Positions 6,964-14,648 of a DNA stretch of 20,620 nucleotides are shown one piece after another. A model generated the notes under the pieces. The model saw only the letters and a program-made list of their open reading frames with translations, had not been told where the DNA came from and did not search any database. The stretch covers positions 1 to 20,620 of IMG/VR virus record IMGVR_UViG_3300028829_002093; one strand, given 5' to 3'. How positions within the stretch are numbered: position 1 is the first letter of the stretch; each line of letters begins with the position of its first letter. A program made the translations under genes and the position numbers. This DNA comes from a virus.

Positions 6964-7305
6964 TTAATTATCCGGTGCAATAGTGGTCCATGTAGAATCT
7001 TGTTTTTGTAAAGTAACACCGCAATTCAAACACACTGACCTTAAGTTATTTAATTCACAGTTATTTAAATTACCATCTCTATGATACACTTGCATTTGTG
7101 CAGGATATTTGGCTCTAAATTTGCATACATCACACACTAATTTTTTAACATACCCTACTCTGGCCCATTTGGGCACAGGTGGCTTGATGTTTCTATTTTT
7201 GTTAATGCATGATTGACATCTTGTACGATAATGTATGCGATTACCTTTTCTATAATTAATAGCGACAGGATTATGGTTACAAGCAGGGCAAATAGGGCGG
7301 TTCAT
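6964..7305 (-). CDS. HNH endonuclease with zinc ribbons
   Basis: This 113-residue protein has four CxxC pairs: C6/C9, C30/C33, C58/C61 and C92/C95, consistent with two zinc-binding clusters. Between the last two pairs lies the HNH core QVYHRDGNLNNCELNNLRSV, with H75, D77, N79 and N87 candidate catalytic or structural residues, followed by CLNC. Small HNH proteins starting MNRPxCPxC and with QMxVYHxDGNLNNC are frequent in marine T4-like phages (from memory), where they are either free-standing homing nucleases or nicking enzymes. The frame is open to 7335, but I prefer the ATG at 7305, which gives the family's usual MNRP start and leaves no upstream Met needed. A CATAAATA late-type box is 5 nt before that ATG. 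The gene is followed by the glycosyltransferase-like gene with a 4-base gap. Confidence 0.8.
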   Translation of the reverse strand: MNRPICPACNHNPVAINYRKGNRIHYRTRCQSCINKNRNIKPPVPKWARVGYVKKLVCDVCKFRAKYPAQMQVYHRDGNLNNCELNNLRSVCLNCGVTLQKQDSTWTTIAPDN

Positions 7306-7310
7306 ACGTA

Positions 7311-7318
7311 TATTTATG
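7311..7318 (-). promoter_or_regulatory. late-type promoter box abutting the HNH start
   Basis: The minus strand reads CATAAATA and ends 5 nt before the ATG at 7305. If it is a real T4-type late promoter, transcription would start at or next to the ATG, giving a leaderless or nearly leaderless message. It may be coincidental. Confidence 0.4.
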
Positions 7319-7338
7319 GTTGCGAACCTTTGCAAAGG
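7318..7338. repeat. overlapping inverted repeats in the HNH/gp18 divergent region
   Basis: GGTTGCGAACC (7318-7328, 4-bp arms) overlaps CCTTTGCAAAGG (7327-7338, a perfect 12-base palindrome). They lie between divergent genes and could be an operator or alternative hairpins. No T-run follows, so they are not a typical terminator. Confidence 0.45.
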
Positions 7339-7369
7339 CTCTCAAAACATGCCAATTTCTGTCTAATCG

Positions 7370-7377
7370 AATAAATA
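7370..7377 (+). promoter_or_regulatory. T4-type late promoter box upstream of gp18
   Basis: AATAAATA lies 51 nt before the gp18 ATG; an AGAGGA ribosome-binding site is at 7414-7419. One base from the TATAAATA consensus. Confidence 0.6.
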
Positions 7378-7428
7378 TTGCTAACAGTAAATTAACATAC
7401 TGACAAGAAATTTAGAGGAAAAAATATT

Positions 7429-10400
7429 ATGGCATTAGTATCACCCGGAGTAGAGGTTTCAGTAGTTGATCAAAGTCAATACTTACCTGCCGCTTCAAAT
7501 TCAGTTCCTTTTGTTTTGATTGCAACTGCACAGAACAAAGTATCAGGAACAAGCACTGGCGTAGCAACGGCAACCACAGCCGCCAACGCAAACAAAGTGC
7601 AATTAGTAACAAGTCAAAGAGAACTTGTTGGCTTATATGGTAACCCATTCTTTTACAATTCATCAGCAGGTACTCCGTTAAACGGATATGAACTCAATGA
7701 ATACGGTTTATTAGCCGCATATTCAGTGTTAGGTATATCCAACAGAGCATACATTCAAAGAGTTGATGTTGATTTAGCCGCACTAACAGCCAAAGCCGCA
7801 AGACCAGTAGGCGATGCCGCTGATAATTCATATTGGTTAGACACAGCAGAATCACTTTGGGGTATATTTGAGTTTTCAGCAACCACTGGTAAATTTACAA
7901 ATAAAGTTCCAACAGTAATTACTGCAACAACAGATTTAGACACAGGTATTCCAAAAGCATCCATAGGTGCAGTTGGTGATTATGCCATTGTTGCAACTAA
8001 CAAATCAAATCCAGCATACTACAAAAATAGATCAAATGCTTGGGTGTTGTTAGGATCAGATGCATGGCAGAATGCATGGCCAGCCGTAACATCAGGCACA
8101 ACTAATCCAACATTGACAGCAGGTAACACTGTGGTCATTAACGGACAGACTGTAACACTATCAGGAACAACTGTAACAACGTTGGCTTCAGATATTGTGT
8201 CTGCATCTATTACAGGTATTACTGCCGCGGCAGTGAGCGGTAAATTAGAAATTTATGTTGATTCAGATGTAACACCAGAAGGTTCAGCCGCAGATGGTTC
8301 ATTCCAAATTACTGCAGGCTCAGGATCAGTGTTAACAGACTTATCAATCACAGCAGGTCAATATTACGCACCTGACTTTGTACAACAGAAGCACACAAAT
8401 CTTCCACGTTGGAAAAGCACTGATACTGCTTCAAGACCAACTGGTTCAGTTTGGCAAAAGACTTCTGCAGTAAACACAGGCGCAGATTTAAAAATCAAAC
8501 AATATGATGCCGCAACAGACACATGGGCAACAAAAACAGTTGTTTTATATGCAGACGATGCCACTGCAAATAAAGAACTAGACCCAGCAGGTGGTGGTAG
8601 AAATATCACAGCCGCTTCATGTTATGGACATTTAGATTGGAATAACAATTACTCATCTACTATTAGATTGATGACTAGAAGTGCTACAGGTGATACAGTA
8701 CTAACATCAACATCTACTAGTCCGGTGATTACAACTGCTGAAACATTTACAATTTCAGCAAGTGTTAAAAACTCAACTACAATGTCAACTGCCGTAACTG
8801 CAACTATATCTGGTACAGATATTAGTGCATACGCAGAGGCGTTCAATGCCGCTGGCGTGGCAAACACCATTGCGTCAGTGACTAATGGTATATTATCAAT
8901 CAAACACACACAAGGTGGCGTGATTGAAATCAAAGACACATCAGGAACACCAACATTTGATGCATTAGGTATTACTGCATATGCAGACTTATATGGTAAC
9001 TCCAAGGCAAATTCAGCAGGCGATGGTATATTAGTTTCAAATTGGATTGAACTAACATACACTGCTAAAGCATCAGAACCCACACAGGATCCAGCAAACT
9101 CAACATATTGGTATCACTCAGCAACTGACGAAGTTGATATTTTAATACATGATGGCAGTGCATGGAAAGGTTATCAGAATGTCACTAACGATGTTAGAGG
9201 CATGAACTTATCCAACGCATCACCAAATGGTCCTATTGTTTCAGCAACTGCACCAACACTACAGTCTGATTTATCAGCATTGGTATATGGTGATCTTTGG
9301 ATTGACACATCAAACTTAGAAAACTATCCATTAGTGAAAAGATGGCAGTCAGTTGATTCTGTAGATCAGTGGGTAACTATTGATAACACAGATCAAACCA
9401 CAGAAAATGGTATTGTGTTTGCAGATGCAAGATGGTCAACTACTGCTTCAGTAGATGTGGTCACTGGCGACATTGCAACAATTAAATCATTGTTAACATC
9501 AGACAACTTAGACATTGACTGTCCTAAAGCAACATTGTATCCAGCAGGAACACTATTGTTCAACACAAGACGTTCAGGTTACACAGTGAAGCAATACAAA
9601 ACAGACTATTTCAATGCTACAGATTTTCCATTAGAAACATTACCAGGTGCGGCTTACAGAGATGCATGGGTAAATGTTTCAGGAAACAAAGCAGATGGTT
9701 CACCTTACATGGGCAGAAAAGCACAAAGAAGAATTGTAGTGAACGCAATGAAATCAGGCTTAGATGCTAACACAGACATTAGAGAAGAACAAAAAGTGTA
9801 TAACTTGTTAGCGGCTCCGGGTTTTCCAGAGTTAATTCCAAACTTGAGCACATTAAACAATGATAGAAACAACACAGGTTTTATTATTGGTGACACACCA
9901 TTTAGATTAGATGATTCATCCAACTCATTGACAAACTGGGCCACAGACGCAGGTGGATCAGGTGTTGATTCAGAAGATGGATTGGTAACTACAGATCCTT
10001 ATTGTGCTGTGTTTTATCCATCAGCAAGAACTAACGACTTGTCAGGCAACACAGTGGTAGTACCACCATCACATGCAGTACTGAGAACAATGATCAGAAA
10101 TGATGATGTTGGTTTTCCATGGTTAGCACCAGCAGGTAATAGACGTGGCGCATTGGACAATGTTTCAGCATTGGGTTATGTGGTTTCAACCACAGGTGAC
10201 TTTGAACAAATTTCAAACAGAGAAGCATCAAGAGATACACTGTATCAAAACAATGTTAATCCGTTGACATTTATTCCAGGCACAGGGTTAGTAAACTATG
10301 GTAACAAAACTGTAGCAGGAGCATCCTCGGCGTTGGATAGAATCAACGTTGCAAGATTGGTAGCATACTTACGTGATAAACTTGAAGAAGTTGGCAAGAC

Positions 10401-10659
10401 ATTTATGTTTGAACCAAATGACAAGATCACAAGAGATGAAGTCAAAGGTGCTGTAGAGCAATTATTAAATGATGTAACAGCAAAACGTGGTGTATACGAT
10501 TATCTAGTAGTGTGTGACGAAACTAACAACACATCAGCAAGAATAGATAGAAACGAACTATACATTGATGTTGCTATTGAACCAACTAAAGCAGTTGAAT
10601 TCATTTATATTCCTGTAAGAATTAAAAATACAGGTGATATTGCGGCAGGCAATCTATAA
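7429..10659 (+). CDS. 18: gp18 contractile tail sheath protein, enlarged
   Basis: This is the tail sheath subunit that contracts to drive the tube into the host. The N-terminus MALVSPGVEVSVVDQSQYLP is the standard T4-like sheath start, and the C-terminal portion (about residues 745-1076) carries conserved sheath elements: LPGAAYRDAWVNVSG, YNLLAAPGFPELIPNLSTLN, CAVFYPSARTNDLSGNTVVV, VVPPSHAVLRTMIRNDDVGF, LNDVTAKRGVYDYLVVCDE and KAVEFIYIPVRIKNTGDIA. At 1076 residues it is much longer than T4 gp18 (659). The extra mass is in the middle, roughly residues 128-690, which is Thr/Ser/Ala-rich. It contains five short modules with a common pattern (a Gly/Asp-x-W or Y, a few residues, then a Trp-ending strand) at about 128, 180, 335, 553 and 619, plus two beta-rich segments at about 220-320 and 440-540. 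These are probably surface domains on the sheath exterior. Expressed from a late promoter box at 7370 and followed by a terminator. Confidence 0.9.
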   Translation: MALVSPGVEVSVVDQSQYLPAASNSVPFVLIATAQNKVSGTSTGVATATTAANANKVQLVTSQRELVGLYGNPFFYNSSAGTPLNGYELNEYGLLAAYSVLGISNRAYIQRVDVDLAALTAKAARPVGDAADNSYWLDTAESLWGIFEFSATTGKFTNKVPTVITATTDLDTGIPKASIGAVGDYAIVATNKSNPAYYKNRSNAWVLLGSDAWQNAWPAVTSGTTNPTLTAGNTVVINGQTVTLSGTTVTTLASDIVSASITGITAAAVSGKLEIYVDSDVTPEGSAADGSFQITAGSGSVLTDLSITAGQYYAPDFVQQKHTNLPRWKSTDTASRPTGSVWQKTSAVNTGADLKIKQYDAATDTWATKTVVLYADDATANKELDPAGGGRNITAASCYGHLDWNNNYSSTIRLMTRSATGDTVLTSTSTSPVITTAETFTISASVKNSTTMSTAVTATISGTDISAYAEAFNAAGVANTIASVTNGILSIKHTQGGVIEIKDTSGTPTFDALGITAYADLYGNSKANSAGDGILVSNWIELTYTAKASEPTQDPANSTYWYHSATDEVDILIHDGSAWKGYQNVTNDVRGMNLSNASPNGPIVSATAPTLQSDLSALVYGDLWIDTSNLENYPLVKRWQSVDSVDQWVTIDNTDQTTENGIVFADARWSTTASVDVVTGDIATIKSLLTSDNLDIDCPKATLYPAGTLLFNTRRSGYTVKQYKTDYFNATDFPLETLPGAAYRDAWVNVSGNKADGSPYMGRKAQRRIVVNAMKSGLDANTDIREEQKVYNLLAAPGFPELIPNLSTLNNDRNNTGFIIGDTPFRLDDSSNSLTNWATDAGGSGVDSEDGLVTTDPYCAVFYPSARTNDLSGNTVVVPPSHAVLRTMIRNDDVGFPWLAPAGNRRGALDNVSALGYVVSTTGDFEQISNREASRDTLYQNNVNPLTFIPGTGLVNYGNKTVAGASSALDRINVARLVAYLRDKLEEVGKTFMFEPNDKITRDEVKGAVEQLLNDVTAKRGVYDYLVVCDETNNTSARIDRNELYIDVAIEPTKAVEFIYIPVRIKNTGDIAAGNL

Positions 10660-10685
10660 AACAAACAAACCATAATATACGTATA

Positions 10686-10709
10686 AAAAGGCACTCCGGT
10701 GCCTTTTTT
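10686..10709 (+). terminator. rho-independent terminator after gp18
   Basis: A 9-bp stem AAAAGGCAC / GTGCCTTTT closes a TCCG tetraloop and is followed by more T residues. It is 27 bases after the gp18 stop and just before the gp19 promoter box. Confidence 0.85.
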
Positions 10710-10723
10710 CGTGAGTGCCACCA

Positions 10724-10731
10724 GATAAATA
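10724..10731 (+). promoter_or_regulatory. T4-type late promoter box upstream of gp19
   Basis: GATAAATA sits 33 nt before the gp19 ATG and 14 nt after the gp18 terminator. An AAAGGAG ribosome-binding site is at 10749-10755. Confidence 0.65.
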
Positions 10732-10764
10732 TATAAGTAAACAAATACAAAGGAGTATTAACAC

Positions 10765-11382
10765 ATGGCAGTTTCAAGTTTAACAAGAATGTCTGTTCCA
10801 CTATCGAGTGACCAAAGTGCGTCAGCACAAGGTCTGTTAATGCCCAAATTAAAATATCGTTTTAGAACGGTATTTGAAAATTTAGGTGTTTCAACTCCAA
10901 GAACAGAATTAACAAAACAAGTAATGGATTTCACAAGACCTTCAGTGAGTTTTGATGACATCACAATTGATATTTACAATTCCAAAGTAAGAATGGCTGG
11001 TAAGCACACATGGGATGATGTGACAGTGAACTTCAGAGACGATGCAGGCGGAAACGTTGCAAAGTTAATGGGTGAGCAATTACAAAAGCAATTTGACTTT
11101 ATGGAACAATCATCAGCATCATCAGGTATTGATTACAAATTCATCACACGTTGTGAAGTATTAGATGGTGGTAATGGTACCAATGAACCCACAGTGTTAG
11201 AGACTTGGGAATTATACGGTTGTTATATCACAACAGTAAATTACAATGATTTAACATACGCAACATCAGAGCCAGCAACTGTAACAGCAACAATTAGATT
11301 TGACAATGCTGTACAAACACCAATTGGTTCAGGTATAGGTTCAGAAGTTGGTAGAACACTAGGAACAGTAATCACAGGTTAA
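10765..11382 (+). CDS. 19: gp19 tail tube protein
   Basis: This 205-residue protein is the T4-like tail tube subunit, which polymerises into the inner tube through which DNA passes. T4 gp19 is 163 residues; the marine versions run about 200. Diagnostic stretches are LLMPKLKYRFRTVFENLGVS near residue 24, VMDFTRPSVSFDDITIDIYN near 52, VRMAGKHTWDDVTVNFRDDA near 74, and LETWELYGCYITTVNYNDLT near 145. The start is fixed by a strong AAAGGAG site. It is transcribed from its own late box after the gp18 terminator, so tube and sheath can be regulated separately. A second tube-like protein follows 4 bases downstream. Confidence 0.9.
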   Translation: MAVSSLTRMSVPLSSDQSASAQGLLMPKLKYRFRTVFENLGVSTPRTELTKQVMDFTRPSVSFDDITIDIYNSKVRMAGKHTWDDVTVNFRDDAGGNVAKLMGEQLQKQFDFMEQSSASSGIDYKFITRCEVLDGGNGTNEPTVLETWELYGCYITTVNYNDLTYATSEPATVTATIRFDNAVQTPIGSGIGSEVGRTLGTVITG

Positions 11383-11386
11383 TATC

Positions 11387-12712
11387 ATGGCAGGAATTTT
11401 CCAGGACGTCTTAAAGGGGTTCTTAGGAAGTGATTATCTTAAAGATTATCGCCATGCAAGTAAGACATTTACGTCTGCCGGGTATGCAAACTCTCCTAGG
11501 CTCAAATATCTCTTTCATGTGTATTTTAATGTCAACACCGTTGAAATACCACAATTGAGCACACTGTTTGGTGCGAGAGATCTAGGAAAAGTTTCAGTGT
11601 TAACTAAATCAGTAGAACTGCCAAAGTACTCCTTTGAAGTTGAAACACTGAACCAGTATAACCGCAAACGTAACGTACAACAAAAAATTAATTATGAACC
11701 AATTGTGATTGACTTTCACGATGACGCCGCAGATGTCACAAGATCATTGTGGTACTCATATTATGATTATTATTATTCAGATCCATCACAACCTTATACC
11801 AACAATCAGGCATTAAGAAATACCACCAACAGAACACCCCAACAACTATCATTTTTAAGAAACACATATGGTCCACAACAGCCTCAAAATAACACACGTG
11901 GTAATCAAGGCAGTCAAACAACTAGAGACATATATGCTCCTGATTCAGAAAAAATAGGCAATGATTGGGGATATTCGGCAGAAAGTGCTCAAGGACCAAC
12001 AGGCACTGCCATGCAAAAACCTTTGTTTTTTAGAGATATCACTATATACGGATTCAATCAAAAATCATTTGTGTCATACACATTGATCAATCCTATGATC
12101 ACAGACTTTCAACATGATCGTTATGATTATTCAGAAAGTGCAGGCATAATGGCAAACTCCATGACATTGAAATATGAATCAGTGAAGTATGGACAAGGTG
12201 CTATTGGAACAGACGGAGTTCCAGGATTTGCTCAGCCAGAACATTATGACACAGAACCATCTAGACTTTCTAGACCAGGCTCTACTAATTCAATGTTAGG
12301 ACAAGGTGGTGTATTAGATGCAGGTGTAGGTGTGTTTGAAGACTTGTCGTCAGGCAACATATTAGGAGCCGCAACTAAGGCAGGCAGATTGTTTATGAAC
12401 AAAGATAATATTTCATTGAAAGGGATTAAAGAAGAAGTACTCAACGAAACCAGAAGAGCCATAGCCTCTGGTGCGGCTGTAAATGCTGTGAACAAACTTG
12501 GTACGTTTATTCCTACTAGAAAATCATTAACAAAACCAGTGACAATATCTAAAACCAATCAACCTGTGATTGAAACAGGTAGTTTTAAAAACAGACAAAG
12601 TTTAATTAAAGCCAAACGAGATATTAATACTTCAGCAGAAAACACAAATGCCACAGTAAGACTTGCTGGATTGGCTCCAGGCCAAAGTCCTTTTGTGAAT
12701 CCGGATGCATAG
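11387..12712 (+). CDS. second tail tube-like (gp19/gp54-related) structural protein
   Basis: This 441-residue protein has the tube-protein domain split by a long insert. The first part has LKYLFHVYFNVNTVEIPQLS near residue 39, VLTKSVELPKYSFEVETLNQ near 72 and KINYEPIVIDFHDDAADVTR near 100. The later part has FRDITIYGFNQKSFVSYTLI near 215, NPMITDFQHDRYDYSE and MANSMTLKYESVKYG. This order (conserved strand, YE-P-hxhxFxDD, then a hxxhxIYGxxxxxFxxYxLhNPhIxxFxHD strand) is the typical gp19 fold. The insert at about 120-210 is Asn/Gln/Tyr-rich, and residues about 285-441 are a C-terminal extension, possibly disordered. Likely a virion protein at the tail end, such as a tube initiator (gp54-like) or terminator, but which one cannot be told here. 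It is 4 bases after gp19 and shares the late promoter. Confidence 0.65.
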   Translation: MAGIFQDVLKGFLGSDYLKDYRHASKTFTSAGYANSPRLKYLFHVYFNVNTVEIPQLSTLFGARDLGKVSVLTKSVELPKYSFEVETLNQYNRKRNVQQKINYEPIVIDFHDDAADVTRSLWYSYYDYYYSDPSQPYTNNQALRNTTNRTPQQLSFLRNTYGPQQPQNNTRGNQGSQTTRDIYAPDSEKIGNDWGYSAESAQGPTGTAMQKPLFFRDITIYGFNQKSFVSYTLINPMITDFQHDRYDYSESAGIMANSMTLKYESVKYGQGAIGTDGVPGFAQPEHYDTEPSRLSRPGSTNSMLGQGGVLDAGVGVFEDLSSGNILGAATKAGRLFMNKDNISLKGIKEEVLNETRRAIASGAAVNAVNKLGTFIPTRKSLTKPVTISKTNQPVIETGSFKNRQSLIKAKRDINTSAENTNATVRLAGLAPGQSPFVNPDA

Positions 12713-12721
12713 GAAAAATCA

Positions 12722-13081
12722 ATGAGCACTATTAATGTAACAAAATCCAGCACAGATTCTACTATAACTATATTTGATAATTATTATCAAAGAGAAATCA
12801 AAATCAATGCCGCAGAGTATGATCAAGTCAACGCATATTTTAGATCTCAATTTAGTAATGATGCTATTGCCAACGATTTCACTGCTGTGATATTTGAAAT
12901 TGCTCAAGGATATGCACAGCCTGTGTTAGAATTATTAGAATCAATCAAAGGCACAGCAGGTGTTGAGTTATCTGCTACATTGGCATACTATTTAAATGGA
13001 CTACGATCCAAAGCCACACTGTTAGGAGTGAGTGCTGTACAACGACCCAACGTTTACGCCGCCAGAAACATATTGGTGTAA
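12722..13081 (+). CDS. small conserved virion-module protein
   Basis: This 119-residue protein is mostly alpha-helical, with no signal peptide or enzyme motif. Recognisable text is TIFDNYYQREIKINAAEYDQ around residues 17-36, ELLESIKGTAGVELSATLAY around 70-89, and a C-terminal VQRPNVYAARNILV. I recall short proteins with this IFDxFY...Y..V..YF pattern and RPNxYxARNI ending in T4-like marine phage tail modules as conserved hypotheticals. A ribosome-binding site AGGAAAA lies at 12712-12718. It stands between the second tube-like protein and gp4, so a virion or assembly role is likely. Confidence 0.6.
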   Translation: MSTINVTKSSTDSTITIFDNYYQREIKINAAEYDQVNAYFRSQFSNDAIANDFTAVIFEIAQGYAQPVLELLESIKGTAGVELSATLAYYLNGLRSKATLLGVSAVQRPNVYAARNILV

Positions 13082-13084
13082 CTG

Positions 13085-13522
13085 ATGCGTAGAAGATTTC
13101 ATCAGGGTAAATTCACTGTAAAAAATCCAGCCAAATTTGTAGGCAACACGTCACCCACATTTAGATCATCATGGGAACAAGCATTTATGATGTTCTGTGA
13201 CACACATCAATCAGTGGTTAAATGGGCATCTGAGTGTGTGAAAATACCTTATATCAATCCACTCACAGGCAAACGTTCTAACTATGTGCCTGACTTTTTA
13301 GTGCAGTACCAAGACAAACGGGGTAAATTAATAACAGAACTGGTGGAAATTAAACCCAAGAATCAATCTATCATTGAATCTAAGAACCAGAACAGAAAAC
13401 TAGCGGCCACAGTGGCAGTAAATCATGCTAAATGGGAAATGGCACAACGTTGGTGCAAACAAAATGGGTTAAAATTTAGAATCGTCACTGAAGACGATAT
13501 ATTTAGATCAGGTGCAAGATGA
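13085..13522 (+). CDS. 4: gp4-like head completion protein
   Basis: This 145-residue protein is the T4 gp4 (gp50/65) head completion protein, which acts after DNA packaging to make heads joinable to tails. It has FTVKNPAKFVGNTSPTFRSS then WEQAFMMFCDTH, SVVKWASECVKIPYINPLTG, YVPDFLVQYQDKRGKLITE, VEIKPKNQS and AKWEMAQRWCKQNGLKFRIV. T4 gp4 has the same order, with KNPGKYKGS, YRSSWERKFMRYLDTN, VLEWASEEIVIPY, YFPDVYMKVKDREG and VEIKPHKQT (from memory). The PDF/PDV...EIKP arrangement is that of a TnsA-type, PD-(D/E)xK-like endonuclease fold, and E, D and K candidates are retained here. Length 145 against about 150 in T4. It overlaps the small terminase by ATGA. Confidence 0.85.
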   Translation: MRRRFHQGKFTVKNPAKFVGNTSPTFRSSWEQAFMMFCDTHQSVVKWASECVKIPYINPLTGKRSNYVPDFLVQYQDKRGKLITELVEIKPKNQSIIESKNQNRKLAATVAVNHAKWEMAQRWCKQNGLKFRIVTEDDIFRSGAR

Positions 13523-14016
13523 CAAAAAAACTAGAAGAAATATTTAATTTAGATCCCAAAGACACTGAAGACACAAAGATAGATGTCACAGAGCCACTGC
13601 CAGTGAAAGCAGACATACCTGAAGAAACATTATCCAACATACAAAAAATTGAAAATGCATTGCCCAGAGTCAAAGGACTTGAAGCAGGTGATGGCGAGAT
13701 GGACGAACTGGCAGAAATTGCACAAAAGTCATACAAAGATTTAATGGACTTAGGCATGAATGTAGACAGTCGTTTTTCATCAGAAATATTTTCAGTGGCG
13801 GCAAATTTATTGAATCACGCCATATCAGCCAAGACTGCTAAGATTAACAAAAAGTTAAAAATGGTAGACTTACAACTCAAACAAGCACAACTAGAGCAGA
13901 AAGAACGTGCATTACAAGATAAAAAAGATGACAACGTGGAAGAAGGCGAAGGCATTGTATTGGACCGTAATGAATTGTTACAAGAATTACTCAAAGATAA
14001 AGGCACGAAAGAGTAA
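13519..14016 (+). CDS. 16: gp16-like small terminase subunit
   Basis: This 165-residue protein matches the architecture of the T4-like small terminase gp16 (164 residues), which forms a ring that regulates the large terminase during DNA packaging. It has an acidic N-terminal arm, a segment SYKDLMDLGMNVDSRFSSEI followed by FSVAANLLNHAISAKTAKIN, and KKLKMVDLQLKQAQLEQKER, predicted to form coiled-coil helices (about residues 88-135), then an acidic tail. I recall the DLGMNVD...IF..A..ML.HA..AK.AK..KKLKM.DLQLK pattern from cyanophage gp16. The ATG overlaps the gp4 stop as ATGA. Notably the large terminase gp17 does not follow; the next gene belongs to a different, late-promoter-driven operon. Confidence 0.8.
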   Translation: MTKKLEEIFNLDPKDTEDTKIDVTEPLPVKADIPEETLSNIQKIENALPRVKGLEAGDGEMDELAEIAQKSYKDLMDLGMNVDSRFSSEIFSVAANLLNHAISAKTAKINKKLKMVDLQLKQAQLEQKERALQDKKDDNVEEGEGIVLDRNELLQELLKDKGTKE

Positions 14017-14022
14017 TAGTTG

Positions 14023-14030
14023 TATAAATA
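14023..14030 (+). promoter_or_regulatory. consensus T4 late promoter (TATAAATA)
   Basis: A perfect match to the T4 late box, 22 nt before the ATG at 14053, with AGGGGA as ribosome-binding site at 14037-14042. It should drive the whole operon to 18767. Confidence 0.75.
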
Positions 14031-14052
14031 CTGCATAGGGGAATTATTAGAT

Positions 14053-14643
14053 ATGAAAACATTTAAACAGTACTTAACAGAGTCAGAGCAAACATATTCC
14101 TACAAAATAAAAATTGCAGGCGGTTGCTCCAATGACTGTATCAAAGAAATTGAAGACAAATTGGGAAAATATGATATCATTAAGATGTCAGATCCTAAAA
14201 CCACACCAGTAGTAGAAGATCCATTAGACTTTCCAGGTGTTAAAAACATGGAAGTATGTATATTTGAAGTGGAACTAAACTATCCTGCTAGTCAAGTAGA
14301 ATTAGTACAAATGATTGAATTCTGTACTAGACAGCCAGCAAGTAACATTAAAATTACTTCCAAAGCATTTGCAGACAGTTGGGAAAACAACGAAGGTGCA
14401 GAAGGTGAAGAAGGTCCATTGTTAGAAAAGGATTATCCAGCAGAAACATCAGATCAAAAAGATGCCAAAGACAAGTATGCTAATCCAGAAAAACATATTG
14501 AAAACCCAGGAGATGCAAGATTTGAAGTAGCAGGAGGCACAACCCCTAAAGCCAAAACTACCAATGATGCACCCATGGGAGACAAATCACCTGTAGGCAG
14601 TACTGCAAACAAAAAACCAGACGTTAAGTCGTCAGCGAGGTAA
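14053..14643 (+). CDS. virion protein with capsid-targeting-type leader
   Basis: This 196-residue protein begins MKTFKQYLTES, nearly the same as the T4 internal-protein leader (MKTYQEFIAE, from memory), with a potential gp21-type cleavage after E10 (L-T-E before S). The frame is open to 14020, but the late promoter and the AGGGGA site show the start is 14053. After the leader comes TYSYKIKIAGGCSND, SDPKTTPVVEDPLDFPGV, FEVELNYPASQVELVQMIE and, near the end, DAPMGDKSPVG. I recall this arrangement (YxIKIAG, ISxPKxTPIxxDPxxFP, CxFRYPA, MGDKSPM) in marine phage proteins annotated as capsid or internal virion proteins. A dispersed acidic middle follows. It is first in the seven-gene operon, followed by a 539-residue acidic protein. 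Confidence 0.7.
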   Translation: MKTFKQYLTESEQTYSYKIKIAGGCSNDCIKEIEDKLGKYDIIKMSDPKTTPVVEDPLDFPGVKNMEVCIFEVELNYPASQVELVQMIEFCTRQPASNIKITSKAFADSWENNEGAEGEEGPLLEKDYPAETSDQKDAKDKYANPEKHIENPGDARFEVAGGTTPKAKTTNDAPMGDKSPVGSTANKKPDVKSSAR

Positions 14644-14648
14644 CTGAA

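Noticed and set aside
8649-9083. Minus-strand 144-residue frame inside the sheath gene
   Set aside because: It is a Val/Ala/Ser-rich antisense shadow of the Thr/Ala-rich sheath insert, with no start signal.
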